35,462 nucleotides of DNA from assembly GCF_025960875.1 (NCBI RefSeq), contig NZ_JAODLR010000031.1, positions 1-35,462 of the forward strand, given 5' to 3'. The position numbers and the translations under genes were made by a program. Below, in pieces: positions 1 through 7,369 of this stretch. This DNA comes from Crystallibacter permensis (GTDB lineage: Bacteria; Actinomycetota; Actinomycetes; Actinomycetales; Micrococcaceae). Every line of letters starts with the position of its first letter. Within the stretch, counting starts at the first letter, position 1. Under the pieces are notes generated by a model. That model was not told where the DNA came from and did not search any database. It saw nothing but the letters and a program-made list of their open reading frames with translations.

Positions 1-78
1 GAAGTCCTGGAGGGCGGCGTGCACGGAAGCGAGGAAGCCCGCGGGCTCCTGATGCGCTTCGAACGGTGCGATTGCCAT
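1..78 (-). CDS. Partial hypothetical protein (N-terminus only)
   Basis: The ATG read on the minus strand at 78 opens a frame that continues off the left edge for 26 codons (MAIAPFEAHQEPAG...). A GAGG-type ribosome binding site lies just upstream of the start. Too little protein is visible to assign a family. The start and open frame are seen directly; that it is a real gene is inference from the RBS and the lack of stops. Confidence 0.5.
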   Translation of the reverse strand, partial: MAIAPFEAHQEPAGFLASVHAALQDF

Positions 79-204
79 ACCTCAACGCTATAGAACACGT
101 CTTCGAATAGCGCGGAAAAAGCGCCAATGTGGAGGACTAGTGGCCTGTGCAGGAAGGAAGCGCGGGTCCGGCCGCCTGTGAAGGCGGCGTGGAGCGGGCC
201 TTGG

Positions 205-232
205 CCTAGGCGGAAGTTGCATTCAGCCTAGG
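205..232. terminator. Inverted repeat downstream of the 245-547 gene
   Basis: CCTAGGC (205-211) and GCCTAGG (226-232) form a perfect 7-bp stem with a 14-nt loop, just beyond the stop codon of the minus-strand gene at 245-547. There is no strong T tract, so the terminator assignment is tentative. A second small GC hairpin, GCCGCC and GGCGGC around a 6-nt loop, lies at about 170-190. Confidence 0.35.
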
Positions 233-244
233 ACCCAGCTTCGG

Positions 245-547
245 TCAGGCCCGGCGGCGGCCGAACACCAGAGAGGCTACCGCAGTTCCTGCGGCGACCG
301 TGTAGACGGCAGGCCAGGCACCCATCTTCTTCGCCAGCGGGTGGGAGGCGCCAAACGCAGCCAGGTATAGGCCGGTCAAAGCAGCAGCGGTCCCCGTGCC
401 GGCGTCGCGCTTCCACAAAACGAAAGCTGCCGCACCTGCGGCGGCGAGCACGGCGCCGCCGAGCGGACGGTTCTTGGTGGCGCGGGCGGTTTGGAAGCCG
501 CCGATCAATCCCGCGCTCGTGACCAGCGGGGTCAGCAGGGAACTCAT
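245..547 (-). CDS. Small multi-pass membrane protein, function unknown
   Basis: This 100-residue protein starts at an ATG preceded by a good AAGGAGA ribosome binding site. It is rich in Ala, Gly and Leu, with three or four short hydrophobic segments (about residues 8-20, 29-45, 52-68 and 77-93) separated by Arg/Lys-rich turns (ATKNR, WKRD, KK), and it ends in FGRRRA. That pattern suggests a small integral membrane protein of the inner membrane. I recognise no named domain. It stands alone: the neighbour on the right (636-911) is divergent and the partial gene on the left is co-directional after a hairpin. Confidence 0.75.
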   Translation of the reverse strand: MSSLLTPLVTSAGLIGGFQTARATKNRPLGGAVLAAAGAAAFVLWKRDAGTGTAAALTGLYLAAFGASHPLAKKMGAWPAVYTVAAGTAVASLVFGRRRA

Positions 548-635
548 GGAATCTCCTTAGTCTGGGGCGATGCCCTCTAGCCTATCTGGAGCATAGACTG
601 CCCCTATCTAACGGAACTTTCCAAAGGACCCGATT

Positions 636-911
636 ATGGGAACCGTCAGGCGCCTGGCCGCAGACCTGAGGCTCACCGACCTCGGCCGCGCCGTGAGTAT
701 CGTCGGCTTTAACCACGACGTCCATGCCGGAACGTTGTCCGGCTTCATTGTCCGCCGGACCAGGGATGTTGTGGATATTCATCTGGACGGCATCCCTGAG
801 ACGGTTGCCGTGTCTCATGATGCGATAGTCCTGATCCTGGAGCCGGACAGGGAGAAGGGAACCGGACTCGGCGAGGAGCAGGAAGCGGGCACCGGCGTGG
901 AGCAAGGCTAG
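636..911 (+). CDS. Small soluble protein, function unknown
   Basis: A 91-residue protein beginning at ATG 636 with an AAAGGA ribosome binding site about 9 nt upstream. The first 70 residues look like a small beta-rich fold, with alternating hydrophobic residues in VSIVGFNH, GTLSGFIVRR, VVDIHLDGI and AIVLILEPD. The last 20 residues are an acidic Gly/Glu tail that is probably disordered. I do not recognise the family. The gene converges on the DUF6328 gene, with only 11 bp between the stop codons and no obvious terminator. Confidence 0.7.
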   Translation: MGTVRRLAADLRLTDLGRAVSIVGFNHDVHAGTLSGFIVRRTRDVVDIHLDGIPETVAVSHDAIVLILEPDREKGTGLGEEQEAGTGVEQG

Positions 912-922
912 CGGACGAAGGG

Positions 923-1483
923 TTAGTCGACCGCTTCGCTGTTCTTGCCGGCGTCGTTGTTCTTGTCGCCGTACTGATGCTTCGCGTCCTCGGGGTTCAC
1001 AGCGCGTTTGAGCAGGGCGGGGATCACCCATAGCAGCGCGAGCATGACCAGCACCACGCCGCCGCCCACGTAGATCGCCACCTGGTCGCCCGCCACGACG
1101 TCGAGAATGAAGGCGACGCAGCCGGTGGCCATCAGCCCGATGCCGAGCACTGCGGACTTCACGATGCGGTGGCCGTGCGCCACGGTGGAGTCTTTCACAT
1201 GCAGGCCGAAAAGCTTGCGGTGGATAGCCACGGGCGTGATGATGACGCAGGTCAACAGGCCGGAAAAAGTCAGCAGCGCAACGTAGAGGCCAACCTGATA
1301 AGGCGCCAGGTCCTCGAACCGCGCCTGGAACGGCAGCGTCATGAGGAAGGCGGTGATGATCTGTGCGCCGGTCTGCATAACGCGCAGTTCCTGCAGCAGG
1401 TCGTTCCAGTTGCGGTCGAGTTTCTCCTCGAACGTCTCCCGACGGCCCACCGAATCTTCGTAAACCTGATCGTCCGTAGCCAT
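923..1483 (-). CDS. DUF6328-type membrane protein
   Basis: This 186-residue protein has a soluble N-terminus of about 35 residues (MATDDQVYEDSVGRRETFEEKLDRNWNDLL...) followed by four predicted membrane helices near residues 37-55, 66-84, 110-128 and 135-158, and a charged, Asn/Asp-rich C-terminus. The N-terminal stretch running into LRVMQTGAQIITAFLMTLPF matches what I know of the DUF6328 family in actinobacteria. That family has no established function. The ATG start is 67 bp from the start of the divergent MarR regulator, so the two genes share a promoter region that carries repeated ACTTACC/GGTAAGT elements. Confidence 0.8.
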   Translation of the reverse strand: MATDDQVYEDSVGRRETFEEKLDRNWNDLLQELRVMQTGAQIITAFLMTLPFQARFEDLAPYQVGLYVALLTFSGLLTCVIITPVAIHRKLFGLHVKDSTVAHGHRIVKSAVLGIGLMATGCVAFILDVVAGDQVAIYVGGGVVLVMLALLWVIPALLKRAVNPEDAKHQYGDKNNDAGKNSEAVD

Positions 1484-1490
1484 CTCTCAA

Positions 1491-1550
1491 ACTTACCGCC
1501 AAAGTACGACGCCGGGAGGGTAAGTTCCAGCGAGGCTTACCATTGGCGTT
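1491..1550. promoter_or_regulatory. Divergent promoter with ACTTACC/GGTAAGT repeats; candidate MarR operator
   Basis: Three copies of one short element lie between the DUF6328 and MarR genes: ACTTACC at 1491-1497, GGTAAGT at 1519-1525 (inverted) and CTTACC at 1536-1541. The last overlaps a TACCAT -10 candidate (1538-1543) that is 7 nt from the MarR ATG, so the MarR mRNA may be leaderless. This arrangement fits autoregulation by a MarR dimer. The repeats are seen; the regulator is inferred. Confidence 0.45.
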
Positions 1551-2165
1551 ATGCCAAGTTCTGATTCCGACGGTTCGTCCATGCCTGCAGGTTCCCCAGC
1601 CTCCGCCGGGGAGCCAGCCTCCGCCGCGGACGCCGCGAAACCCGTGCAGCCTGTTGCCGAGTTCAAAGCCGGGCAGGTGCCTCCCGGCGCCGACTACCCC
1701 GGGCGGGAGCTCATGCTGCTGTTGCAGAGCTTCACCACGGAGACCGACCGCTACATCGATACCATGGGCCGCCGTTACGGCATGCACCGGACGGACCTGA
1801 ATGCGCTGACTGCGGTGATTGATGCCCAGCGGGAGGGCCGGACGATCACGCCAGGGGTCCTTGGCGCGAAACTGTCACTGAGTTCCGCCGCGACGACGGC
1901 GTTGGTGGACCGGCTGGGCAAGGTGGGCCACATGGTCCGCGAACGCAGTGGAACCGACCGCAGGCAGGTGCAGCTGGAAATCACGGAGAGCGCCCGCACC
2001 ACCGGGGCCGAGATCTTTTCACCCATGGTTGAAGAACTCATCAAGGTGGTTGCGCGGCATTCGGCCGAGGAAGTTGAACTGCTCTCCACGTTCATGGCCG
2101 AGCTGCGGGATGCGATGATCCGCGCCCGCGAACAAGCAGCGGGTCAGGAGCGGACGGCAGGTTAG
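1551..2165 (+). CDS. MarR-family regulator, candidate carotenoid regulator CrtR
   Basis: A 204-residue protein with a Ser/Pro/Ala-rich N-terminal extension of about 45 residues, then a MarR winged helix. The recognition region is about residues 98-120 (TPGVLGAKLSLSSAATTALVDRLGK), followed by the wing with RERSGTDRRQVQLEIT. No ribosome binding site is visible, but a TACCAT -10 box 7 nt before ATG 1551 allows a leaderless message. ATG 1581 is an alternative start. In Corynebacterium glutamicum the MarR-type CrtR, located beside crtE, represses the crt operon and responds to GGPP. The position here, next to idi and crtE, suggests the same role, but this is inference from context. The gene converges on idi. 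Confidence 0.85.
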   Translation: MPSSDSDGSSMPAGSPASAGEPASAADAAKPVQPVAEFKAGQVPPGADYPGRELMLLLQSFTTETDRYIDTMGRRYGMHRTDLNALTAVIDAQREGRTITPGVLGAKLSLSSAATTALVDRLGKVGHMVRERSGTDRRQVQLEITESARTTGAEIFSPMVEELIKVVARHSAEEVELLSTFMAELRDAMIRAREQAAGQERTAG

Positions 2166-2245
2166 GAGCGGACAGCAGTTCCGGAGCGGAGCGTGGGTCA
2201 GGAGCGGACAGCAGTTCCGGAGCGGAGCGTGGGTCAGGAGCGGAA
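2143..2245. repeat. 18/36-bp tandem repeat between MarR gene and idi
   Basis: A 36-bp unit with core GTCAGGAGCGGACAGCAG and a second half TTCCGGAGCGGAGCGTGG is present twice in full (2161-2196 and 2197-2232) and continues into 2233-2243. A half copy lies 18 bp earlier, at 2143. Each unit is two related 18-bp halves sharing GGAGCGGA. The array spans the end of the MarR gene, the whole convergent gap, and the last codons of idi. It probably arose by slippage; any terminator role is unproven. Confidence 0.8.
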
Positions 2246-2797
2246 CAGCGCCGGTTCGGCAGCAGCAAGCAATGGCAGCTGAAGCACCAGCCAGGGGCTA
2301 AAGGCCCAGGGCGCAGCGTCCACGGCCCGGAACAGGGCCGCCGGATCAGTCCAGCGCCACTCGCAAACCTCTGCAGGCGCCGGCTGCGGATCGGTTTCCA
2401 AGACGGCTGTGTAGACCGGGCAGATTTCGTTCTCCACCACGCCGGAGGCGTCCAGCGCGCGGTAACGGAAGTCGGGCAGGACCGGTCGCAGCCCGGAAAC
2501 TGCGACTCCGAGTTCCTGCGGTGCGCGCCGGATGACGGCTTCCGCCGTGGTCTCGCCCGGGGCGGGATGGCCGCAGAAGGAGTTGGTCCACACACCCGGC
2601 CAAGTCAGTTTTGACAGGGCCCGCCTGGTCACCAGGATTTGCCCGTCCTGATTGAAGAGGTGGCAGGAGAAAGCCAGGTGCAGTGGCGTGGCCGCGGTAT
2701 GGACCTTGGCCTTGTCGGCGGTACCGATGGCGGCGCCGTCGTTGTCCACCAGGACAACATTCTCAATGCTCGAGTCGCTGGAGTGGACGCTGTTCAT
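2234..2797 (-). CDS. idi: Isopentenyl-diphosphate delta-isomerase (type I)
   Basis: This enzyme interconverts IPP and DMAPP and supplies the allylic primer for GGPP. The 187-residue frame beginning MNSVHSSDSSIENV is chosen over a longer upstream frame because the family starts here and an AGGATT ribosome binding site precedes it. Hallmarks are the Nudix-like core with WTNSFCGHP (catalytic Cys), GETTAEAVIRR...ELG, DFRYRALDASGVVENEICPV, and the C-terminal WAFSPW block, all as in E. coli Idi. The gene is divergent from crtE across 58 bp, so supply and use of IPP are probably co-controlled. Its last codons lie inside the tandem repeat at 2143-2245, so the C-terminus (AEPALFRS) may vary between strains. 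Confidence 0.93.
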   Translation of the reverse strand: MNSVHSSDSSIENVVLVDNDGAAIGTADKAKVHTAATPLHLAFSCHLFNQDGQILVTRRALSKLTWPGVWTNSFCGHPAPGETTAEAVIRRAPQELGVAVSGLRPVLPDFRYRALDASGVVENEICPVYTAVLETDPQPAPAEVCEWRWTDPAALFRAVDAAPWAFSPWLVLQLPLLAAAEPALFRS

Positions 2798-2855
2798 AAA
2801 ATCAATCCTGCCATGTTTCTCGATTACCGAGAGATAATCATGTTTACTATTCCCT
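2798..2855. promoter_or_regulatory. idi/crtE divergent promoter and candidate operator
   Basis: The 58-bp gap contains the inverted repeat GATTA (2822-2826) and TAATC (2835-2839) with an 8-nt spacer. It overlaps a second one, TCTCG (2818-2822) and CGAGA (2828-2832). CATGTTT occurs twice in direct orientation, starting at 2812 and 2839. A TACTAT -10 box (2845-2850) ends 5 nt before the crtE ATG and no ribosome binding site is present, so crtE is probably leaderless. The palindrome lies over the expected -35 region, as expected for control by a MarR-type dimer. Confidence 0.55.
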
Positions 2856-3941
2856 ATGACGATCCCGATGGAACGCCAGGCGGCGCCGGCCTCCGGCACT
2901 GAACAGCACCACAATCGCACTGAGCGTGTGCTGGAACAGTACTTCGACGCGGCCCGGCGTAAAGCCGGAGCCATGGGAACAGCTTATGGCGAATTGTGGG
3001 ACGTATTGCGCCGCGGCACCCACGGGGGCAAAAGACTGCGGCCGGAGCTGGTGTTCACCGCCTACAGCGGCCTGGGCGGTACCGACTTTGACGCCGTGAC
3101 ACCGGTGGCAGCGGCCTTCGAGCTGCTGCACACCGGCTTGATCCTGCACGACGACGTGATCGACCGCGACTTCAAGCGCCGCGGCGTGAAGAATCTTGCC
3201 GGCGAATTCCGTGATCGCGCTGCCCGTCATGGGTTTCCTGCGGATCATGCCGAACACCGTGGCCAGTCCGCTGCCATCATCGCCGGTGACCTTGCCCTGA
3301 CCGGAGCCTACCGGCTGATCGCCGGGGCAGAGCTGGCCGGCGAGCTGCGGTTTGAACTGCTGGAAGAACTGGATGCCGCAGTCTTCGCCTCCGCCGGTGG
3401 TGAGTTGCTGGACGTGGAGTTTGCCGGCGCGCCGGAGCTGCCCACGCTGCCGGAGGTGATGACGATGTCGCGGCTGAAGACCGCCGTGTACTCGTTCGAA
3501 GCGCCGCTGCGCACCGGTGCCATCCTGGCCGGCGCTGACCTGCTGGCCGTGGAGACCATCGGCACGGTGGGCCGGTTCATGGGGACGGCTTATCAGCTCG
3601 TGGACGATCTGCTGGGTACCTTCGGCGACGAATCCCTCACGGGCAAGACGACGGTGGGTGATCTCGCTGAGGCCAAGTCCACGCCCCTGATGGTCTACGC
3701 CCGGAACACGCCCGAGTGGCCCCGGATTGCTGCCGCGCAGGACCGGGGGATCCGGAGTCCTGAACAGGCGGATGAGGTCCGCAGACTGTTGGAGAGCTGC
3801 GGTGCCCGTGCCTACGTCGAAGACCTGACGGAGTGCTACACCGCCCGGGCCCGTGCCGCCCTGGAAGATTCACACTTGCCGCCGCAGCTGCTTATCAAGC
3901 TCGACGGCGTCCTCAACCGTGCCGTCCAAAGGAGACGATGA
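2856..3941 (+). CDS. crtE: Geranylgeranyl diphosphate synthase
   Basis: A trans-prenyltransferase of 361 residues that elongates DMAPP/FPP with IPP to GGPP (C20). It shows GKRLRP at residues 58-63, the first Asp-rich motif DDVID at 99-103 and the second Asp-rich region around D250-D251 (QLVDDLLGTFGD). These bind the Mg-diphosphate groups. The start at 2856 has no ribosome binding site but lies 5 nt behind a TACTAT box. ATG 2868 is an alternative. It is the first gene of the carotenoid operon: its stop overlaps the start region of crtB. Control by the nearby MarR protein is likely but inferred. Confidence 0.95.
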   Translation: MTIPMERQAAPASGTEQHHNRTERVLEQYFDAARRKAGAMGTAYGELWDVLRRGTHGGKRLRPELVFTAYSGLGGTDFDAVTPVAAAFELLHTGLILHDDVIDRDFKRRGVKNLAGEFRDRAARHGFPADHAEHRGQSAAIIAGDLALTGAYRLIAGAELAGELRFELLEELDAAVFASAGGELLDVEFAGAPELPTLPEVMTMSRLKTAVYSFEAPLRTGAILAGADLLAVETIGTVGRFMGTAYQLVDDLLGTFGDESLTGKTTVGDLAEAKSTPLMVYARNTPEWPRIAAAQDRGIRSPEQADEVRRLLESCGARAYVEDLTECYTARARAALEDSHLPPQLLIKLDGVLNRAVQRRR

Positions 3942-4873
3942 TGGATAACCAGGCGCAGGCAGGACTGTACGCTTCCGTTGCCCAGGAGGCCGCCGCCGTC
4001 GTTATCCGGCGCTATTCCACCTCATTCTCGCTGGCGACGCGGCTGCTGGAAAGGCCCGTACGCCGCCATGTGGAAAACATCTACGCGCTGGTCCGGATCG
4101 CCGATGAGTGCGTCGACGGGGCCTGCGCGGGATCCGGGTCCGCGCCGGAAGCAGTACGCAGCTGCCTGGACAAGCTCGAGCAGGAAACCTTGGACGCGGT
4201 GGCCGTTTGCTACAGCTCCAACCTGGTGGTCCACGCCTTCTCGATCACTGCGCGCGAAGTGGGAATCGGGGCGGAGCTGATCCGCCCGTTCTTTGCCTCC
4301 ATGCGCGCGGATCTGGAGCAGACCGGGCACACCCGCGACAGCTTCGAAGCGTATATCTACGGCTCGGCCGAGGTAGTGGGACTGATGTGCGTGCGCGCCT
4401 TCCTGCTCGGCCGCCCCGTTGATGCCGAGCATTTGGCAAGGCTCGACGGCGGTGCCCGCCGCTTGGGTGCCGCGTTCCAGAAGGTGAATTTCCTGCGCGA
4501 TCTCTCCGACGATTACCAGGACCTGGGGCGCAGCTACTTCCCCGGTGTCACGGTCGGCGAATTCAGCGACGCCCAGAAGGATGCCTTGCTGGCCGACATC
4601 GAAGCGGACCTGGCAGCTGCCGCAGCGGTCATTCCTCAGCTGCCCGCGGGCAGTCGGACTGCCGTCGCCGCCGTGCACGCATTGTTCGCAGAGTTGGCCA
4701 GGCGGCTGCGCGCCGTCCCGGCCCGGGAACTGCTGGCGCGGCGCGTGCGCGTGCCGGACGCGGTCAAGCTGCGGCTGGTGGCGTCCGCCTGGTACTCACA
4801 GCAAGGACGCTCCGGCGCTTGGAAGCTGCGGCCGGTGCCAGTGCTAGCCGCGCTGCACAGGAGCAGCCGGTGA
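3941..4873 (+). CDS. crtB: Phytoene synthase
   Basis: This squalene/phytoene synthase-family enzyme (310 residues) condenses two GGPP head to head to 15-cis-phytoene. The two Asp-rich motifs are present: DECVD at residues 55-59 and RDLSDDYQD at about 186-194. SFSLATRLL near the N-terminus is also typical. Start choice: AAAGGAG at 3928-3934 gives 6 nt spacing to ATG 3941. ATG 3938 (MM start, overlapping the crtE stop as ATGA) is possible but would leave only 3 nt. Either way translation is coupled to crtE. The stop overlaps the GTG start of crtI. Confidence 0.95.
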   Translation: MDNQAQAGLYASVAQEAAAVVIRRYSTSFSLATRLLERPVRRHVENIYALVRIADECVDGACAGSGSAPEAVRSCLDKLEQETLDAVAVCYSSNLVVHAFSITAREVGIGAELIRPFFASMRADLEQTGHTRDSFEAYIYGSAEVVGLMCVRAFLLGRPVDAEHLARLDGGARRLGAAFQKVNFLRDLSDDYQDLGRSYFPGVTVGEFSDAQKDALLADIEADLAAAAAVIPQLPAGSRTAVAAVHALFAELARRLRAVPARELLARRVRVPDAVKLRLVASAWYSQQGRSGAWKLRPVPVLAALHRSSR

Positions 4874-6576
4874 GCGGCGGGCAACGGAAGCCGCCCGGAG
4901 TATGGAAGCAGCTAGGGGCGCGGAGCCAGCCGGAAAGCCTCGGACGCCGGAAACAGGCAGGACGGGAAGTACCTGAAGGCAGCAGGATCACCGTGATCGG
5001 CGCCGGACTCGCAGGTTTGGCCTCGGCGGCGTTGCTGGCCCGCGACGGATACCGGGTCACCGTCCTCGAGAAACAGCCCGACGTGGGCGGCAGGGCCGGC
5101 ACGTGGGAACAGGACGGTTTCCGGTTCGACACCGGGCCCTCCTGGTACCTGATGCCGGAAGTTTTCGACCACTTCTTCAAGCTGCTCGGCACCTCGTCCG
5201 CGGAACGGCTGGACCTGAGCGTGCTGGACCCCGGCTACCGGGTGTTTTTCGAAGGTCGCGACCAGCCGGTGGACATGCGGCAGGACCGCGGCCTGAACGA
5301 GAAGACGTTCGAACAGCTCGAGCCGGGAGCGGGCAGCAAGCTCGGCGGCTACCTGGACTCCGCCCAAGAGACCTACGAGCTGGCGAAAAAGTACTTCCTC
5401 TACACATCCTTCGCCTCCTTCAGGCCGCTGCTGACCCGCGAAGTCCTGCGCGGCGGGCCGAAGCTGGCCCGGCTGCTGCTGGAACCGCTGGATTCCTTCG
5501 CCGGCCGGTATGTGCAGGACGAGCGGCTTCGCCAGATCCTGGGCTATCCCGCGGTGTTCCTCGGGTCGGCGCCGAAGCTGACGCCCAGCATGTACCACCT
5601 GATGAGCCACCTGGACCTGGACGACGGAGTGCTCTACCCGCAGGGTGGCTTCGGCCGCATCATCGAAGCGGTCCGTGAGCTGGCCGAAGGCGCGGGCGCC
5701 AGCATCCTGACGGGCGCGGAGGTGACGGACATCCTGACTGAAAGCCGTCCGGGCGGAAAGCCACGGGCCTTCGGGATCCGCTATCGGGATCAGCACGGCG
5801 CAACCCACACCTTGGCGACCGACGCCGTGGTTTCCGCAGCGGACCTGCACCACACTGAAACACAACTCCTGCCCCGCGCCCTGCAGACCTACCCGGAACA
5901 GTATTGGCGCCGACGCGTCGCGGGCCCCGGGGCCGTACTGGTCATGCTCGGCGTGGAAGGGAAGCTGCCGCAGCTCGAACACCACTCGCTGCTCTTTACC
6001 AAGGACTGGGACACCAACTTCGGTGCGATCTTCGGCAAGCAGACGAGGGTGCCGGATCCGGCGTCGATCTACGTCTGCAAGCCCAGTGCCACCGACCCGG
6101 GGGTTGCGCCCGAGGGACACGAAAACCTGTTTATCCTGGTGCCGGTGCCACCTGACCCAAGCCTCGGGGCCGGCGGGATCAACGGCGCGGGCGATGAACG
6201 GATCGAGGCCATCGCGGACGCCGTCATCGAGCAGCTCTCCGCTTGGGCCGGAATCGACGATCTCGCCGGACGAATCCGCCTTCGCCGCACGGTGGGCCCG
6301 GCGGATTTCGCAGCCGACTACAACTCCTGGCGCGGCGGCGTGCTGGGCCCGGCGCATGTGCTCAAGCAAAGCGCCTTCCTGCGCGGACGGAACAAGAGCC
6401 GCAAGGTGGGCGGCCTCTACTATGCGGGCGGGACCACCATCCCCGGCATCGGGCTGCCCATGTGCCTGATCAGCGCCGAAATCCTGCTCAAGCGCATCCG
6501 CGGCGATATTACGACGACGGCGCTGGCCGAACCGCTGCTGACTTCCGTTAGCCCGGGGTCGGGAGTCGTGAGTTGA
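4870..6576 (+). CDS. crtI: Phytoene desaturase (lycopene-forming)
   Basis: A FAD-dependent CrtI-type desaturase (568 residues from GTG 4870) that converts phytoene to lycopene. The Rossmann motif ITVIGAGLAGLASAALL lies at about residues 40-56 and the acidic end VLEK follows. The C-terminal carotenoid-desaturase signature GLYYAGGTTIPGIGLPMCL is intact. GTG 4870 overlaps the crtB stop (GTGA) and has AGGAG 7 nt upstream. This gives an unusual basic N-terminal extension of about 38 residues before the FAD fold. An internal GTG start would cut into the nucleotide-binding strand. The gene overlaps the start of crtYe by 4 nt. Confidence 0.95.
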   Translation: MSGGQRKPPGVWKQLGARSQPESLGRRKQAGREVPEGSRITVIGAGLAGLASAALLARDGYRVTVLEKQPDVGGRAGTWEQDGFRFDTGPSWYLMPEVFDHFFKLLGTSSAERLDLSVLDPGYRVFFEGRDQPVDMRQDRGLNEKTFEQLEPGAGSKLGGYLDSAQETYELAKKYFLYTSFASFRPLLTREVLRGGPKLARLLLEPLDSFAGRYVQDERLRQILGYPAVFLGSAPKLTPSMYHLMSHLDLDDGVLYPQGGFGRIIEAVRELAEGAGASILTGAEVTDILTESRPGGKPRAFGIRYRDQHGATHTLATDAVVSAADLHHTETQLLPRALQTYPEQYWRRRVAGPGAVLVMLGVEGKLPQLEHHSLLFTKDWDTNFGAIFGKQTRVPDPASIYVCKPSATDPGVAPEGHENLFILVPVPPDPSLGAGGINGAGDERIEAIADAVIEQLSAWAGIDDLAGRIRLRRTVGPADFAADYNSWRGGVLGPAHVLKQSAFLRGRNKSRKVGGLYYAGGTTIPGIGLPMCLISAEILLKRIRGDITTTALAEPLLTSVSPGSGVVS

Positions 6577-6980
6577 CCGGTTTTATCTATCTGGGCGCGC
6601 TGCTGTTCTCGCTGGCCGGCATGGTCATTTTGGACTGGCGGCTGAAATTGTTCGTGCGGATTGCCCCGCTGCGGGCTGCCCTGGTGCTGCTGGCCGGGCT
6701 CGTGTTTTTCCTGGCGTGGGATCTCAGCGGCATTGCGCTGGGCATCTTCTACCGGGGACAAACGCAGATCATGTCCGGCATTCTGCTGGCGCCCGAACTG
6801 CCGCTGGAGGAAGGATTCTTCCTGCTGTTCCTGTGCTACCTGACCATGAATCTGTTCCTGCTGTTCAGCCGGAGACTCCGGACCGGCTCGTTCCTGCCGG
6901 CGGGACAAGCGGTCCGGCGTGGGGAATCCCATGGGGAAACCAATGGGGAAACGCGTGGCGAAAAGGCAGGCTCCCGATGA
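6573..6980 (+). CDS. crtYe: C50 carotenoid cyclase subunit, CrtYe/CrtYg type
   Basis: A 135-residue membrane protein with three hydrophobic helices (about residues 3-20, 33-50 and 77-98), one half of the heterodimeric C50 cyclases that act on flavuxanthin. WDLSGIALGIFYRGQTQIMSGILLAPELPLEEGFF contains the polar PLEE block typical of these small lycopene-cyclase-domain proteins. The start is a TTG overlapping the crtI stop (TTGA), with a GGGAG site upstream. The C-terminal tail carries short tandem repeats (HGETNGETRGE). Whether the pair is epsilon-type (decaprenoxanthin, CrtYe/Yf) or gamma-type (sarcinaxanthin, CrtYg/Yh) cannot be told by eye. Confidence 0.88.
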   Translation: MTGFIYLGALLFSLAGMVILDWRLKLFVRIAPLRAALVLLAGLVFFLAWDLSGIALGIFYRGQTQIMSGILLAPELPLEEGFFLLFLCYLTMNLFLLFSRRLRTGSFLPAGQAVRRGESHGETNGETRGEKAGSR

Positions 6981-7369
6981 CGTACCTGCTGCTCAACCTC
7001 GGCTTCCTTGCTCTCGCCGCGGCGGTGGCTCTCGTGGCGGCGCTGGTCCGCCGCCGGCGAGTAGGGGAAAGCCGGCAGGCGAACCAGCCCGCGGCGAACC
7101 AGCACGGGGTGGGCCAGCGTCCGGTTCACCGGCCGCGGAAGGTGGTTGCCGCCGTCGTACTTAGTTTTCTGGCGTTGTGCGTGCTGACCGCGGTGTTCGA
7201 CAACCTGATGATCGCTGCCGGGTTGTTCAAGTACAGTCCGGAGCATACGTCCGGCTGGCGGATCGGGCTCGCGCCGCTGGAGGACTTTGCCTATGTGCTG
7301 GCCGCGGCCGTGCTGCTGCCCGCGGTGTGGAGTCTGCTGCCGGCGGGGAAGAGATCGCGCGATGAATGA
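6977..7369 (+). CDS. crtYf: C50 carotenoid cyclase subunit, CrtYf/CrtYh type
   Basis: The second small cyclase subunit, 130 residues, starts at an ATG that overlaps the crtYe stop (ATGA). It has three hydrophobic segments, near residues 3-22, 55-74 and 92-113, and the family block FDNLMIAAGLFKYSPEHTSGWRIGLAPLEDFAYVLA, which includes the polar PLED motif matching PLEE of the partner. Residues about 26-50 form a Gln/Asn/Pro-rich linker (RQANQPAANQHGVGQ) that looks like a lineage-specific insertion in a cytoplasmic loop. Both subunits together are needed for cyclisation in characterised C50 pathways. It overlaps crtEb by 8 nt. Confidence 0.88.
   Translation: MTYLLLNLGFLALAAAVALVAALVRRRRVGESRQANQPAANQHGVGQRPVHRPRKVVAAVVLSFLALCVLTAVFDNLMIAAGLFKYSPEHTSGWRIGLAPLEDFAYVLAAAVLLPAVWSLLPAGKRSRDE

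Noticed and set aside
4912-6369. A 485-codon minus-strand frame opposite crtI.
   Set aside because: crtI has intact FAD and C-terminal signatures and operon overlaps on both sides; the antisense frame shows no domain.
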